Positions 7,242 to 13,836 of a DNA stretch of 16,069 nucleotides are shown here, piece by piece. Position 1 is the stretch's first letter. The number at the start of each line of letters is the position of its first letter. Below the pieces are notes generated by a model, which ran no database searches, was not told where the DNA came from, and worked only from the letters and a program-made list of their open reading frames with translations. A program made the translations under genes and the position numbers. Source of the stretch: Acidimicrobiia bacterium (GTDB taxonomy: Bacteria; Actinomycetota; Acidimicrobiia; Acidimicrobiales; CATQHL01); contig JAGWAK010000021.1 of the NCBI GenBank assembly GCA_021296435.1, forward strand, positions 1-16,069, in the 5' to 3' direction.

Positions 7242-9140
7242 GTGGGTCGCCTTGCCGAGTTGATCGCCGCCTCGGCCGGCGCACTCTCCCGGGCTACCGG
7301 GCGCGGCGGCGGCACCAGCCTGCCGGGCATGGTGCTGAACAGGCTCGAGCCCGGCGCGCTCGCCCGGCTCGGCGGCGGGCTGGGGGGCGGTGCCGTCTAC
7401 ATCTCGGCGACCAACGGCAAGACCACCACTGCCCGCCTGCTGAGCGCCTGCCTGCGCGCCGACGGCCGTGTCGTCACCGCCAACGCCGCCGGCGCCAACC
7501 TGGCCAGCGGGGTGACCGCGGCGCTGCTGGCCCGGGAGCGCAGCAAGCGCACCCAGAGGGACAGCGGTTGGACCGGCAGGTGGCGCCGCGGGCGGACCAG
7601 CGGGCCGAGCTGGCTGCGTCGCCGTGGCGCGGCGAACGATCACGGACATCCCGAATCACCCCGAACGACTAGCGGCCGCGCTCACCGGGCATCCCGTGGC
7701 ACCGGCGCCGACCCCGGACGTCCGGAGTCACGCTGCGGGGGCATCGGCGTCTTCGAGGTGGACGAGGCGGCGCTGGCGCCGATCGCCGGTGCACTGCAGC
7801 CCCGGGCCGTGCTACTCATGAACCTGTTCCGGGACCAGCTGGATCGCTACGGCGAGCTGGAGACCATCGCCGAGCGCTGGGGCGAGTTGGCCCGCAGCCG
7901 CAGCCTGGGGCCGGCCACCACCCTGGTGCTGAACGCCGACGACCCTGCACTGGCCCGCCTCGGCTCGCTCCGGAACACCGAGCCCATGTTCCAGCCGTAC
8001 TGGCCCAAGGGGGCGCCGGAAGCCGCTGAGATGGATCCGCTCGACCCGACGGCACGCCGGCCGTTCCTGCCGCCGGCGCTGGAGCGCATCGGCGCCAACC
8101 CGCCGAACGTGGTGCTATTCGGCATCGACGACCCGGCGGTGGGGCGCCCCGACCTGCCTCACGCCGCCGACACCGTGCGCTGCGGCAACTGCGGCAACCC
8201 GCTGAGCCATGACCTGGTGACGGTGGGGCACCTGGGGCACTGGCGCTGCGAGAGTTGCGGTCTGCAACGGCCCCGGCCCCACATCAGCGCCCGCCGCGTT
8301 CAACTCGACGGCCTGGATCGGCTGACACTGACCATCGGCGGCCTCGATCCAACCAACGGGACCGACGGGACCGACAGGGCTGGCGGGACCAGCGGGATCG
8401 ACAGGCCCGACGGGACAAGCGGGACCGATCGGGCCGACCGGACCGATAGAACCGACGGGACCGACGGGACCGACGGGACCGACGGGGCGGTCGAGGTCGA
8501 CGAGTCAGCCCGGCCGCACGCGATCGGCGAGGCACTCGACGCCAACGGCGCCGGAATCGAGATCGAAGTGACCGCAGCGCTGGGGGGTCTGCACAACGCC
8601 TACAACGTGACCGCGGCGGTTGCCGCGGCCGCCGCGCTCGGCGTGCCCCCCGAGACCATCCGGGCGGGCATCGCCGGGGTGCAGGCGGCGTTCGGCCGGG
8701 CCGAGCAAGTGAGCCTCGAGGGGCGCACGCTGAGACTCCTCCTGGCCAAGAACCCCACCGGCGCCAACGAGAACATCCGCTGCCTGCTGGACGAGCCCGG
8801 GCCGCTGAACCTGCTGGTGGTGCTCAACGACCGCACCGCCGATGGGCGCGACCCGTCGTGGATCTGGGACGTGGACTACGAGCCCCTCTGGGATCGTGCC
8901 GGCAGCGTGACCCTGGCCGGCGACCGTTGCTGGGAGTTGGCGCTGCGTTTCTCCTACGGCGGTCTGGACCCGGCGCGCTTCGAGGTGCGCGAGAGCTTGC
9001 CCGAGGCGTTGGACCATGCCGTGGCCGCCACCCCGACCGGCGGCGTGCTGTATGCGCTGCCCACCTACACCGCCCTGCTGGACCTGCGGGCCGAGCTGGT
9101 GGGCCGCGGCGCCACCCACGACTTCTGGCACGAATCATGA
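7242..9140 (+). CDS. murT: MurT, ligase subunit of lipid II isoglutaminyl synthase, with three extra insertions
   Basis: MurT is the Mur-ligase-like subunit that activates the alpha-carboxylate of D-Glu in lipid II with ATP. Ammonia comes from GatD and the product carries D-isoglutamine. From the GTG start the product has 632 residues. It shows the P-loop SATNGKTTTARL (K60), GANLASGVTAALL, FEVDEAALAPI, LLMNLFRDQLDRYGE and VLNADDP. The family-typical zinc ribbon has C314, C317, C336 and C339. HNAYNVTAA, NPTGANE and the DUF1727 signature NDRTADGRDPSWIWDVDYE (catalytic Asp region) follow. It is almost 200 residues longer than the S. aureus protein (about 437). Extra segments are at about 101-166, 244-287 and 371-415 (the last a 9-bp tandem repeat). 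All core motifs are intact and the frame is open, so it is probably functional. The start could also be ATG 7233. It is the first gene of a cluster with gatD, cysQ and nucS. Confidence 0.93.
   Translation: MGRLAELIAASAGALSRATGRGGGTSLPGMVLNRLEPGALARLGGGLGGGAVYISATNGKTTTARLLSACLRADGRVVTANAAGANLASGVTAALLARERSKRTQRDSGWTGRWRRGRTSGPSWLRRRGAANDHGHPESPRTTSGRAHRASRGTGADPGRPESRCGGIGVFEVDEAALAPIAGALQPRAVLLMNLFRDQLDRYGELETIAERWGELARSRSLGPATTLVLNADDPALARLGSLRNTEPMFQPYWPKGAPEAAEMDPLDPTARRPFLPPALERIGANPPNVVLFGIDDPAVGRPDLPHAADTVRCGNCGNPLSHDLVTVGHLGHWRCESCGLQRPRPHISARRVQLDGLDRLTLTIGGLDPTNGTDGTDRAGGTSGIDRPDGTSGTDRADRTDRTDGTDGTDGTDGAVEVDESARPHAIGEALDANGAGIEIEVTAALGGLHNAYNVTAAVAAAAALGVPPETIRAGIAGVQAAFGRAEQVSLEGRTLRLLLAKNPTGANENIRCLLDEPGPLNLLVVLNDRTADGRDPSWIWDVDYEPLWDRAGSVTLAGDRCWELALRFSYGGLDPARFEVRESLPEALDHAVAATPTGGVLYALPTYTALLDLRAELVGRGATHDFWHES
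7542..7739 (+). other. In-frame foreign-looking insertion inside murT
   Basis: MurT homologues pass from GVTAALL to the FEVDEA strand with only a few residues between. Here about 66 residues (101-166), rich in Arg, Ser and Gly, intervene. Within this stretch the other plus frames look more protein-like than the murT frame. One reads QRLDRQVAPRADQRAELAAS, then the next frame reads ITDIPNHPERLAAALTGHPV. Third-codon GC in the murT frame also falls near 7640-7670. This suggests a transposed piece of coding sequence or a palindromic element that happened to keep the frame. No terminal repeats could be identified with confidence. Confidence 0.5.
8352..8486 (+). repeat. 9-bp tandem repeat, 15 units, inside murT
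   Basis: Fifteen contiguous 9-bp units with consensus ACCGACGGG encode a Thr-Asp-Gly-rich stretch at residues 371-415 of MurT. The last units before 8487 are near-perfect, while the central ones are diverged. The block lies after the zinc ribbon and before the HNAYNVTAA motif, so it is most likely an exposed flexible loop. The period keeps the reading frame. Confidence 0.92.
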
Positions 9141-9303
9141 GCGCACCGACCCAGCGCCGGCGCCAATGTTTCCCGCCCGGCACGACCTGGGATCGCCACA
9201 CCGCCGCAGCAAGCGGGTCAGCCCGCGGAGCCGGCACAGTCGAACGCCCGGGCGCCGCCGGACGGCCCGGCGCCACGCCGAATCACCCATGAGCACCCCC
9301 ACC
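9131..9303 (+). repeat. Duplicated murT-gatD junction flanking a 148-bp insertion
   Basis: The murT end reads CGAATCATGAGCGCACCGAC (from 9131) and the gatD start reads CGAATCACCCATGAGCACCC (from 9279). The two share CGAATCA, then ATGAGC followed by a CACC-like tract, differing by a small indel. Each ATGA is the first four bases of an ORF. The simplest reading is that an ancestral murT/gatD ATGA overlap was duplicated when the intervening 148 bp arose. Confidence 0.5.
9137..9292 (+). CDS. Possible 51-residue small ORF coupling murT to gatD
   Basis: An ATG at 9137 overlaps the murT stop in an ATGA, and the frame closes with a TGA at 9290-9292 that overlaps the gatD start in another ATGA. The 51-residue product begins MSAPTQRRRQCFPPGTTWDR and is then rich in Ala, Gly, Arg and Pro. 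It has no recognisable domain or membrane segment. Its first residues, MSAPT, resemble the MSTPT of GatD, so it may be a relic of a duplicated gatD start rather than a gene. Even without a functional peptide, its translation could carry ribosomes from the murT stop to the gatD start, since no ribosome binding site precedes gatD. I do not recognise a family. Confidence 0.35.
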   Translation: MSAPTQRRRQCFPPGTTWDRHTAAASGSARGAGTVERPGAAGRPGATPNHP

Positions 9304-10047
9304 GTGCGGCTCTGGCACCTGTACCCGCGGGAGATGAACATCTACGCCGACCGGGGCAACATCGCCGTGCTCGGCGCCCGGCTGCGCCGGCGCGGCCTGG
9401 ACCTGGCGCTGCGGGAAGGCGGACCCGGCGAGGTGGTCCCCGGCGACGGCGTGGACCTCGTGTACCTCGGCGGCGGCCAGGACCGCGACCAGCTGAACGT
9501 GGCCGCCGATCTCGCCGCCACCAAGGCCGCCGACCTGCGCGCCCTGCTGGGCGGCGGCGCCGTGGGGCTGTTCGTGTGCGGGGGCTACCAACTCGCCGGG
9601 CACCGCTACCGCACCGCCGGCGGCGAGCTGGTCGCGGGACTCGGCGTCCTGGACATCGAGACCACCGCGGGCCCCGACCGGCTGATCGGCGACATCGTGC
9701 TGCGATCCGACCTGGGGCCCGGGGACGAGCCGGACCGGCTGGTGGGCTACGAGAACCACGCCGGGCGCACCACCCTGGGGGCCGGCGCCGCACCGCTCGG
9801 ACGGGTGGTCAAGGGCCACGGCAACAACGGCCGGGACCGCAGCGAGGGCGCCGTGGCCGACCGCACCGTCGGCACCTACCTGCACGGTCCGCTGCTGCCG
9901 AAGAACCCCTGGCTGGCCGACCTGCTGCTGGGTTGGGCACTGGAGCACCGCTACCGCCGACCCTTCGACCTGGAGCCGCTGGACGATCACCTGGAGCAGG
10001 CCGCCCACAGGGCGGCGCTCGCCCGCGCCAACAACCCCCGCCGCTGA
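9289..10047 (+). CDS. gatD: GatD, glutamine amidotransferase subunit of lipid II isoglutaminyl synthase
   Basis: GatD hydrolyses glutamine and channels ammonia to MurT for amidation of lipid II stem peptides in the cytoplasm. The 252-residue protein is a class I (triad) amidotransferase of the CobB/CobQ-like type. It shows LWHLYPREMNIYADRGNI at the N-terminus and VYLGGGQDRDQ at 58-68. The nucleophile loop GLFVCGGYQLAG has C97, with LTGDI-like RLIGDIVLRSD following. VGYENHAGRT and GTYLHGPLLPKNPWLAD with H199 come next. C97 and H199 correspond to the S. aureus GatD Cys and His of the catalytic pair. The frame is open further upstream, but homologues start at this ATG. The stop is followed after one base by the cysQ start, which implies cotranscription. 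The assignment is secure. Confidence 0.95.
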   Translation: MSTPTVRLWHLYPREMNIYADRGNIAVLGARLRRRGLDLALREGGPGEVVPGDGVDLVYLGGGQDRDQLNVAADLAATKAADLRALLGGGAVGLFVCGGYQLAGHRYRTAGGELVAGLGVLDIETTAGPDRLIGDIVLRSDLGPGDEPDRLVGYENHAGRTTLGAGAAPLGRVVKGHGNNGRDRSEGAVADRTVGTYLHGPLLPKNPWLADLLLGWALEHRYRRPFDLEPLDDHLEQAAHRAALARANNPRR

Positions 10048-10048
10048 G

Positions 10049-10921
10049 ATGCCTACCGCCGGCACCGCTCCCGACACTCCCGACGATCGCGCCGGCGCCA
10101 GCGAGGAAGATCACCGGCTGGCCACCAAGTTGGCGACCCGGGCCGGGGTGCTGCTCATCGAGCTGCGACGGGAGTACGGCTTCGATGTCAGCAACGAAGC
10201 CAGCGGCGCGGGTCCGGCCGTCGCCGACGCGCTGCGAGCCCAGGGCGACCGCTTGGCGCACGAGTTCCTGGCCGGAGCGCTCGCCGAAGCCCGGCCCGGC
10301 GACGCCGTGCTTTCTGAGGAGGCCCCCGATGACCATCGCCGCCTGCACGCCGACCGGGTCTGGATCGTCGATCCGCTCGACGGCACCCGCCAGTTCGGCG
10401 AGGCAGGGCGCAGCGACTGGGCCGTGCACGTGGCTCTGGTGATCGGCGGCGTCCCGGTGGCGGGCGCGGTGGCCCTACCTGCCGAGGGCATCACGCTGAG
10501 CACCGCCGATCCCCACTTGCTGCCGTCGCTGCCGCCGGCGACATCGGAGGGTCGGGCCGGCAGGCGCCGGCGGGTGATCGCCAGCCGCAGCCGCCCCGGT
10601 TCCGACGCCCGGGTGGTGGCCGCAGCGCTCGATGCCGAGCTCGTCGCGCTCGGTTCGGTCGGCGCCAAGGTTGCGCAGGTGATACGCGGCCGTGTGGACG
10701 CCTATGTGCACTCCGGGGGCCAGTCGGAGTGGGACTCCGCTGCACCTGTGGCCGTGGCGCTGGCCTGCGGCCTGCACGCCTCCCGCCTCGACGGCCGTCC
10801 CTTGCGGTACAACCAGCCCGACGTGGAACTTCCCGACCTGCTCATCTGCCGCCCCGAGATTGCCGAGGCGGCGCTCGCCGCGGCCGCCCATCTCGGCACG
10901 CCGTCGAGCCGACCAGGCTGA
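10049..10921 (+). CDS. cysQ: 3'(2'),5'-bisphosphate nucleotidase CysQ (inositol monophosphatase superfamily)
   Basis: CysQ removes the 3'-phosphate of 3'-phosphoadenosine 5'-phosphate, a by-product of sulfate assimilation and sulfation, using Mg2+. The 290-residue product has the FIG/IMPase metal site. Its parts are VLSEEAPDD (E90/E91), VWIVDPLDGTRQF (D108 and D111), DWAVHVALV, and SEWDSAAPVAVA with D229. The C-terminal LRYNQPDVELPDLLICRPE closely resembles mycobacterial CysQ (Rv2131c) as I recall it. The mycobacterial enzyme also dephosphorylates inositol phosphates and fructose-1,6-bisphosphate, so the precise substrate is not certain. The first 18 residues are a probably disordered extension. 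The start is 1 bp after the gatD stop and the stop is 5 bp before nucS, so it sits in the middle of the operon. Confidence 0.9.
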   Translation: MPTAGTAPDTPDDRAGASEEDHRLATKLATRAGVLLIELRREYGFDVSNEASGAGPAVADALRAQGDRLAHEFLAGALAEARPGDAVLSEEAPDDHRRLHADRVWIVDPLDGTRQFGEAGRSDWAVHVALVIGGVPVAGAVALPAEGITLSTADPHLLPSLPPATSEGRAGRRRRVIASRSRPGSDARVVAAALDAELVALGSVGAKVAQVIRGRVDAYVHSGGQSEWDSAAPVAVALACGLHASRLDGRPLRYNQPDVELPDLLICRPEIAEAALAAAAHLGTPSSRPG

Positions 10922-10926
10922 AGGCC

Positions 10927-11586
10927 GTGCGCATCGTCGTCGCCCGCTGCACCGTCGACTACGAGGGCCGGCTCGCCGCCCACCTCCCCGAGGCGGTGCG
11001 CCTCATCATGGTCAAGGCCGACGGCAGCATCGCGGTCCATGCCGACGGTGGCGCCTACAAGCCCCTCAACTGGATGAACCCGCCCAACACCCTCAGCGAG
11101 GACCCTGAGAGTTGGACGGTCACCAACCCCAAGGGTGAGAAGCTGGTCATCAACATCGCCGAGGTGCTGTCCGACGTGTCCCACGACCTCGGGAGCGACC
11201 CCGGCCTGCGCAAGGACGGCGTCGAGGCGCACCTGCAGGAGCTGCTGGCGGCGGACCCCGCGGTGCTGGAGGAGGGCTACCGGCTGGTGCGCCGCGAGTA
11301 CCCCACCGCCGTCGGGCCGGTCGACCTGCTGTGCCGCGACGCGGACGGCGCCGCGGTCGCGGTGGAGGTGAAGCGGCGCGGCGAGACCGCCGGAGTGGAG
11401 CAGCTCAGCCGCTACCTGGAGTTCCTGAACGCCGATCCGGCGCTGCACCCCGTGCAGGGGTTGCTGGTGGCCGAGGAGATCAAGCCGCAGGCGCGGGTCC
11501 TGGCCGACGCCCGGGGGATCCGCTGCAAGGTGGTGGACTACAGCGCGCTGCGCGGCGCCCGGCCCGAGGATCTGAGGCTGTTCTAG
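10927..11586 (+). CDS. nucS: Mismatch-specific endonuclease NucS/EndoMS
   Basis: NucS cuts both strands at G-T, G-G and T-T mismatches. It provides the MutS/MutL-independent mismatch correction of actinobacteria. The 219-residue product has the N-terminal dimerisation/DNA-binding domain (MRIVVARCTVDYEGRL, then YKPLNWMNPPN). A C-terminal PD-(D/E)xK nuclease domain follows, with D133 in VGPVDLL and E147-V-K149 in AVAVEVKRRG. GVEQLSRYLEFLN and GLLVAEEIKPQAR come after. The last residues, DLRLF, resemble the QLxLF beta-clamp motif, and actinobacterial NucS is known to use its C-terminus to contact the sliding clamp. The frame stays open back to 10729, but homologues begin at this GTG, 5 bp after cysQ. 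It ends the murT-gatD-cysQ cluster. All catalytic residues are present. Confidence 0.96.
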   Translation: MRIVVARCTVDYEGRLAAHLPEAVRLIMVKADGSIAVHADGGAYKPLNWMNPPNTLSEDPESWTVTNPKGEKLVINIAEVLSDVSHDLGSDPGLRKDGVEAHLQELLAADPAVLEEGYRLVRREYPTAVGPVDLLCRDADGAAVAVEVKRRGETAGVEQLSRYLEFLNADPALHPVQGLLVAEEIKPQARVLADARGIRCKVVDYSALRGARPEDLRLF

Positions 11587-11633
11587 CCAGACTTCTCGCC
11601 GGACTTCTCGCCGGACTTGTCCCCGGATGCGAC
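11586..11633 (+). repeat. 12-bp tandem repeat just after nucS
   Basis: Three close 12-bp units, GCCAGACTTCTC, GCCGGACTTCTC and GCCGGACTTGTC, follow the nucS stop. A fourth, decayed one (CCCGGATGCGAC) ends at 11633. On the minus strand they would read as a Lys-Ser-Gly-Glu repeat, but no gene is supported there. No terminator-like stem with a T-run was seen. Confidence 0.7.
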
Positions 11634-11700
11634 GGGCCGGTTCCTGGAATCGGCCACCCCGGCCCGGTCTTTCCGTCTCTTTGAAAGCCGCGGCCACCGG

Positions 11701-11706
11701 TACCCT
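11701..11706 (+). promoter_or_regulatory. Candidate -10 box (TACCCT) upstream of the VanW-domain gene
   Basis: TACCCT fits TAnnnT and lies 21 nt before the ATG at 11728. A TTGAAA hexamer at 11681-11686 could be a -35 element, but its 14-bp spacing is shorter than usual. A start site near 11713 would leave a leader of about 15 nt. The 141-bp gap after nucS makes a separate promoter plausible. Confidence 0.33.
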
Positions 11707-11727
11707 GAGGGCATAGCCACACCTGAG

Positions 11728-13836
11728 ATGCCGCACCCCTACGAGGGGTCTCCGGGCGGCTACGAGCCCCGGCGTCCGCGCTACGGGCGGATCTTCCTGA
11801 TCCTGCTGGGTGCCCTGTTGATGGGCTTCCTGGGGGTGTACATCGCTGATGTGGTGGTGCGCTCGGGCAACTCGGTTCCGAACGTGTCTCTCGAGGGTGT
11901 CGACGTGGGCGGGCTCTCCGAGGAGGAGATCCGCAGCGAGGTCCAGAAGCTGTCCACGGAGTACGCCAACCGGAATCTGCCGCTGCTCACGCCCGCCGGA
12001 ACCGTGGCAGCGACCGCCGGCCAGCTGGGTTTCGCCCTCGACGTGGAGGCCAATGTCGCCGCCGCCCTGGCCGCCGGGCAGACAGGCGCCTCCCCCATCG
12101 CCTGGGCCTCCTCATTCTTCGGCGAGAACAACCTGCGCGCCATCGTGACCTGGGACGAGGTCGTGGCGCAGCAGTTCAGCGAGGGTGTTCAGCCGGTGCT
12201 CATCCGGGAAGCCGCGCCGGCCCGCCTGGAGCTGCGCGACGGCGCCTTCGTGGTGGAGCCGGGCGTCACCGGGCTGATGGTCACACCCGCCGACATCCGG
12301 GCGGCGGTGCGCCAGACAGCGGCGGAGCGCGTCCTGCCCGAGGTGATCGTGGTGGAGCCCTCCTCGTTCGCACCGCCGGTCACCGCCTTCGACCTGCAGG
12401 CCACCGCGGATGACGTGAACGCCCGCACGGCGCGGGGCCTCACCGTCTACGTGGAGGACACCATCCGGGACTTCCTCCCGGCCGAGGTGCGCAGCTGGCT
12501 CACCGTGACCCCCGGAAACCCGCCCGCCATCGACATCGACAACGCCTTCGTGACCGAGGTGATCGAGACCCGCCTGTCGAACGTGGCCGTGGCTGGCCAC
12601 GGCGGCAGGTTCGACGTCGTCGACGGCGTGCCCGTGGCCCTCGACGCCCGGCCCGGCCGGCGCTGCTGCGCGCCCAACGCCGGGGAGACGGCACTGACCG
12701 CCCTGCAGTCCGGCAATCACGAGATCCACCTGCACCTCACCGACGTACCGGGCAGCGAGGGCGACCTGATCGCCGAGACCGGCATCCGCGAGCTCGTCGG
12801 CGAGTTCACCACGTACTTCACACCCGGCCAGACCAGGGTCACCAACATCCGCCGCATCGGCGAACTGGTGCAGGGAGCGATCATCGCGCCCGGCGAGAGG
12901 TGGTCGGTGAACGACTACGTGGGGCGCCGCACCGAGGCGAAAGGCTTCGTGCCCGGCGGGGTGATCTACCTGGGCAAGTTCCAAAAGGACGTCGGCGGCG
13001 GCGTCTCGCAGTTCGCCACCACGCTGTTCAACGCGGCCTTCTTCGCGGGCCTGGACTTCGGGGAGTACCAGGCGCACTCCATCTACCTCAGCCGTTACCC
13101 GTACGGCCGTGAGGCCACGATCTCCTACCCGCACCCCGACCTGCAACTCATCAACAACACGCCTTACTCGGTGCTGCTGTGGCCGACGAGCACCGAGGAC
13201 TCGATCACGGTGCGGATCTACAGCACCCTGCACATGACCGTCACCCAGAGTGACCAGTGGGAGGAGCCCGAGGACCTCTGCGTGGAGGTTTTCACCGAGC
13301 GCACCCGCGCCTTCGCCGACGGCACCTCCACGACCGACATCGTGAAGGCGCTCTACCAGCCGGCCGAGGGCCTGAACTGCCAGGGCGAGCCCTTCGTGCC
13401 CCCGCCGGACTGCGCGCCCGGCACCGGGGCCGTGGACACCGACAACGACGGCTGGGTGGAGTCCTGCCGGGCGCTGTGTCCGGTGCCTGAGCCTGCCGGC
13501 GAGGGGGCCGGCACCGAGAGCACCACCGGCGGGGAGGCGGCGGCCGACGCGGAGAACTGCATCCCCGTGTGCAGCGCGGTGCCAGAGGTCGAGGACAGCA
13601 GCGACGCCGAGGAACCACCCCCCTGCATTCCACTCTGCGGCCCCGAGGACACCGACGCCTCCCCGGGCAGCTGCGCCCGACCGGGGGACATCCCCGGTGG
13701 GCCCGCAGACCCCGAGGCGTCACCTGCCGGTGATGAGCCCGGCGACGAGTCCGGCGACTCAACGGTGATCGAACCCGAACAGGGCCCCGTCGACGCCGAG
13801 GCGGAGACCGAGGCCCAGCCCATCGACGACGCATGA
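11728..13836 (+). CDS. Membrane-anchored YoaR/VanW-domain protein with a cysteine-rich acidic tail
   Basis: The 702-residue product starts with a short cytoplasmic segment containing RRPRYGR, then one membrane helix at about 21-43. The rest is therefore predicted to be extracytoplasmic. Two putative peptidoglycan-binding (PF12229-like) regions span about 50-350; VSLEGVDVGGLSEEEI is typical of their start. The VanW domain lies at about 355-500 (RRIGELVQGAIIAPGERWSV, then GGGVSQFATTLFNAAFFAGL). VanW is an accessory of vanB-type clusters but its biochemical role is not established, so no resistance function is claimed. The tail (518-702) is acidic and contains ten cysteines, including three CxxxC pairs, and a calcium-loop-like DTDNDGWVE at 570-578. 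The ATG at 11728 is chosen because it leaves a normal N-terminus; the frame is open to a TTG at 11617. Its stop overlaps the next gene by 4 bp. Confidence 0.85.
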   Translation: MPHPYEGSPGGYEPRRPRYGRIFLILLGALLMGFLGVYIADVVVRSGNSVPNVSLEGVDVGGLSEEEIRSEVQKLSTEYANRNLPLLTPAGTVAATAGQLGFALDVEANVAAALAAGQTGASPIAWASSFFGENNLRAIVTWDEVVAQQFSEGVQPVLIREAAPARLELRDGAFVVEPGVTGLMVTPADIRAAVRQTAAERVLPEVIVVEPSSFAPPVTAFDLQATADDVNARTARGLTVYVEDTIRDFLPAEVRSWLTVTPGNPPAIDIDNAFVTEVIETRLSNVAVAGHGGRFDVVDGVPVALDARPGRRCCAPNAGETALTALQSGNHEIHLHLTDVPGSEGDLIAETGIRELVGEFTTYFTPGQTRVTNIRRIGELVQGAIIAPGERWSVNDYVGRRTEAKGFVPGGVIYLGKFQKDVGGGVSQFATTLFNAAFFAGLDFGEYQAHSIYLSRYPYGREATISYPHPDLQLINNTPYSVLLWPTSTEDSITVRIYSTLHMTVTQSDQWEEPEDLCVEVFTERTRAFADGTSTTDIVKALYQPAEGLNCQGEPFVPPPDCAPGTGAVDTDNDGWVESCRALCPVPEPAGEGAGTESTTGGEAAADAENCIPVCSAVPEVEDSSDAEEPPPCIPLCGPEDTDASPGSCARPGDIPGGPADPEASPAGDEPGDESGDSTVIEPEQGPVDAEAETEAQPIDDA

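Noticed and set aside
5774..7672. Open frame of 632 codons antisense to the P450 and extending into murT
   Set aside because: It is a shadow of the P450 gene; the AVPVA-like repeat in it is the 15-bp array read in the opposite strand. It has no recognisable domain.
9016..9288. N-terminal extension of GatD into the murT 3' end
   Set aside because: The frame is open but overlaps murT and gives basic low-complexity sequence; GatD proteins begin a few residues before LWHLYPREMN, matching ATG 9289.
10729..10926. N-terminal extension of NucS into cysQ
   Set aside because: It overlaps the conserved end of CysQ; NucS proteins begin MRIVVARC, which matches GTG 10927.
12112..13233. Open frame of 373 codons antisense to the VanW-domain gene
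   Set aside because: The opposite strand carries clear VanW and membrane-anchor features in good codon context; the antisense frame has none.
11728..13836. Vancomycin resistance determinant
   Set aside because: Only the VanW domain is shared with vanB clusters. No vanH, vanA/B ligase, vanX or VanR/S genes are present, and VanW itself is not known to give resistance.
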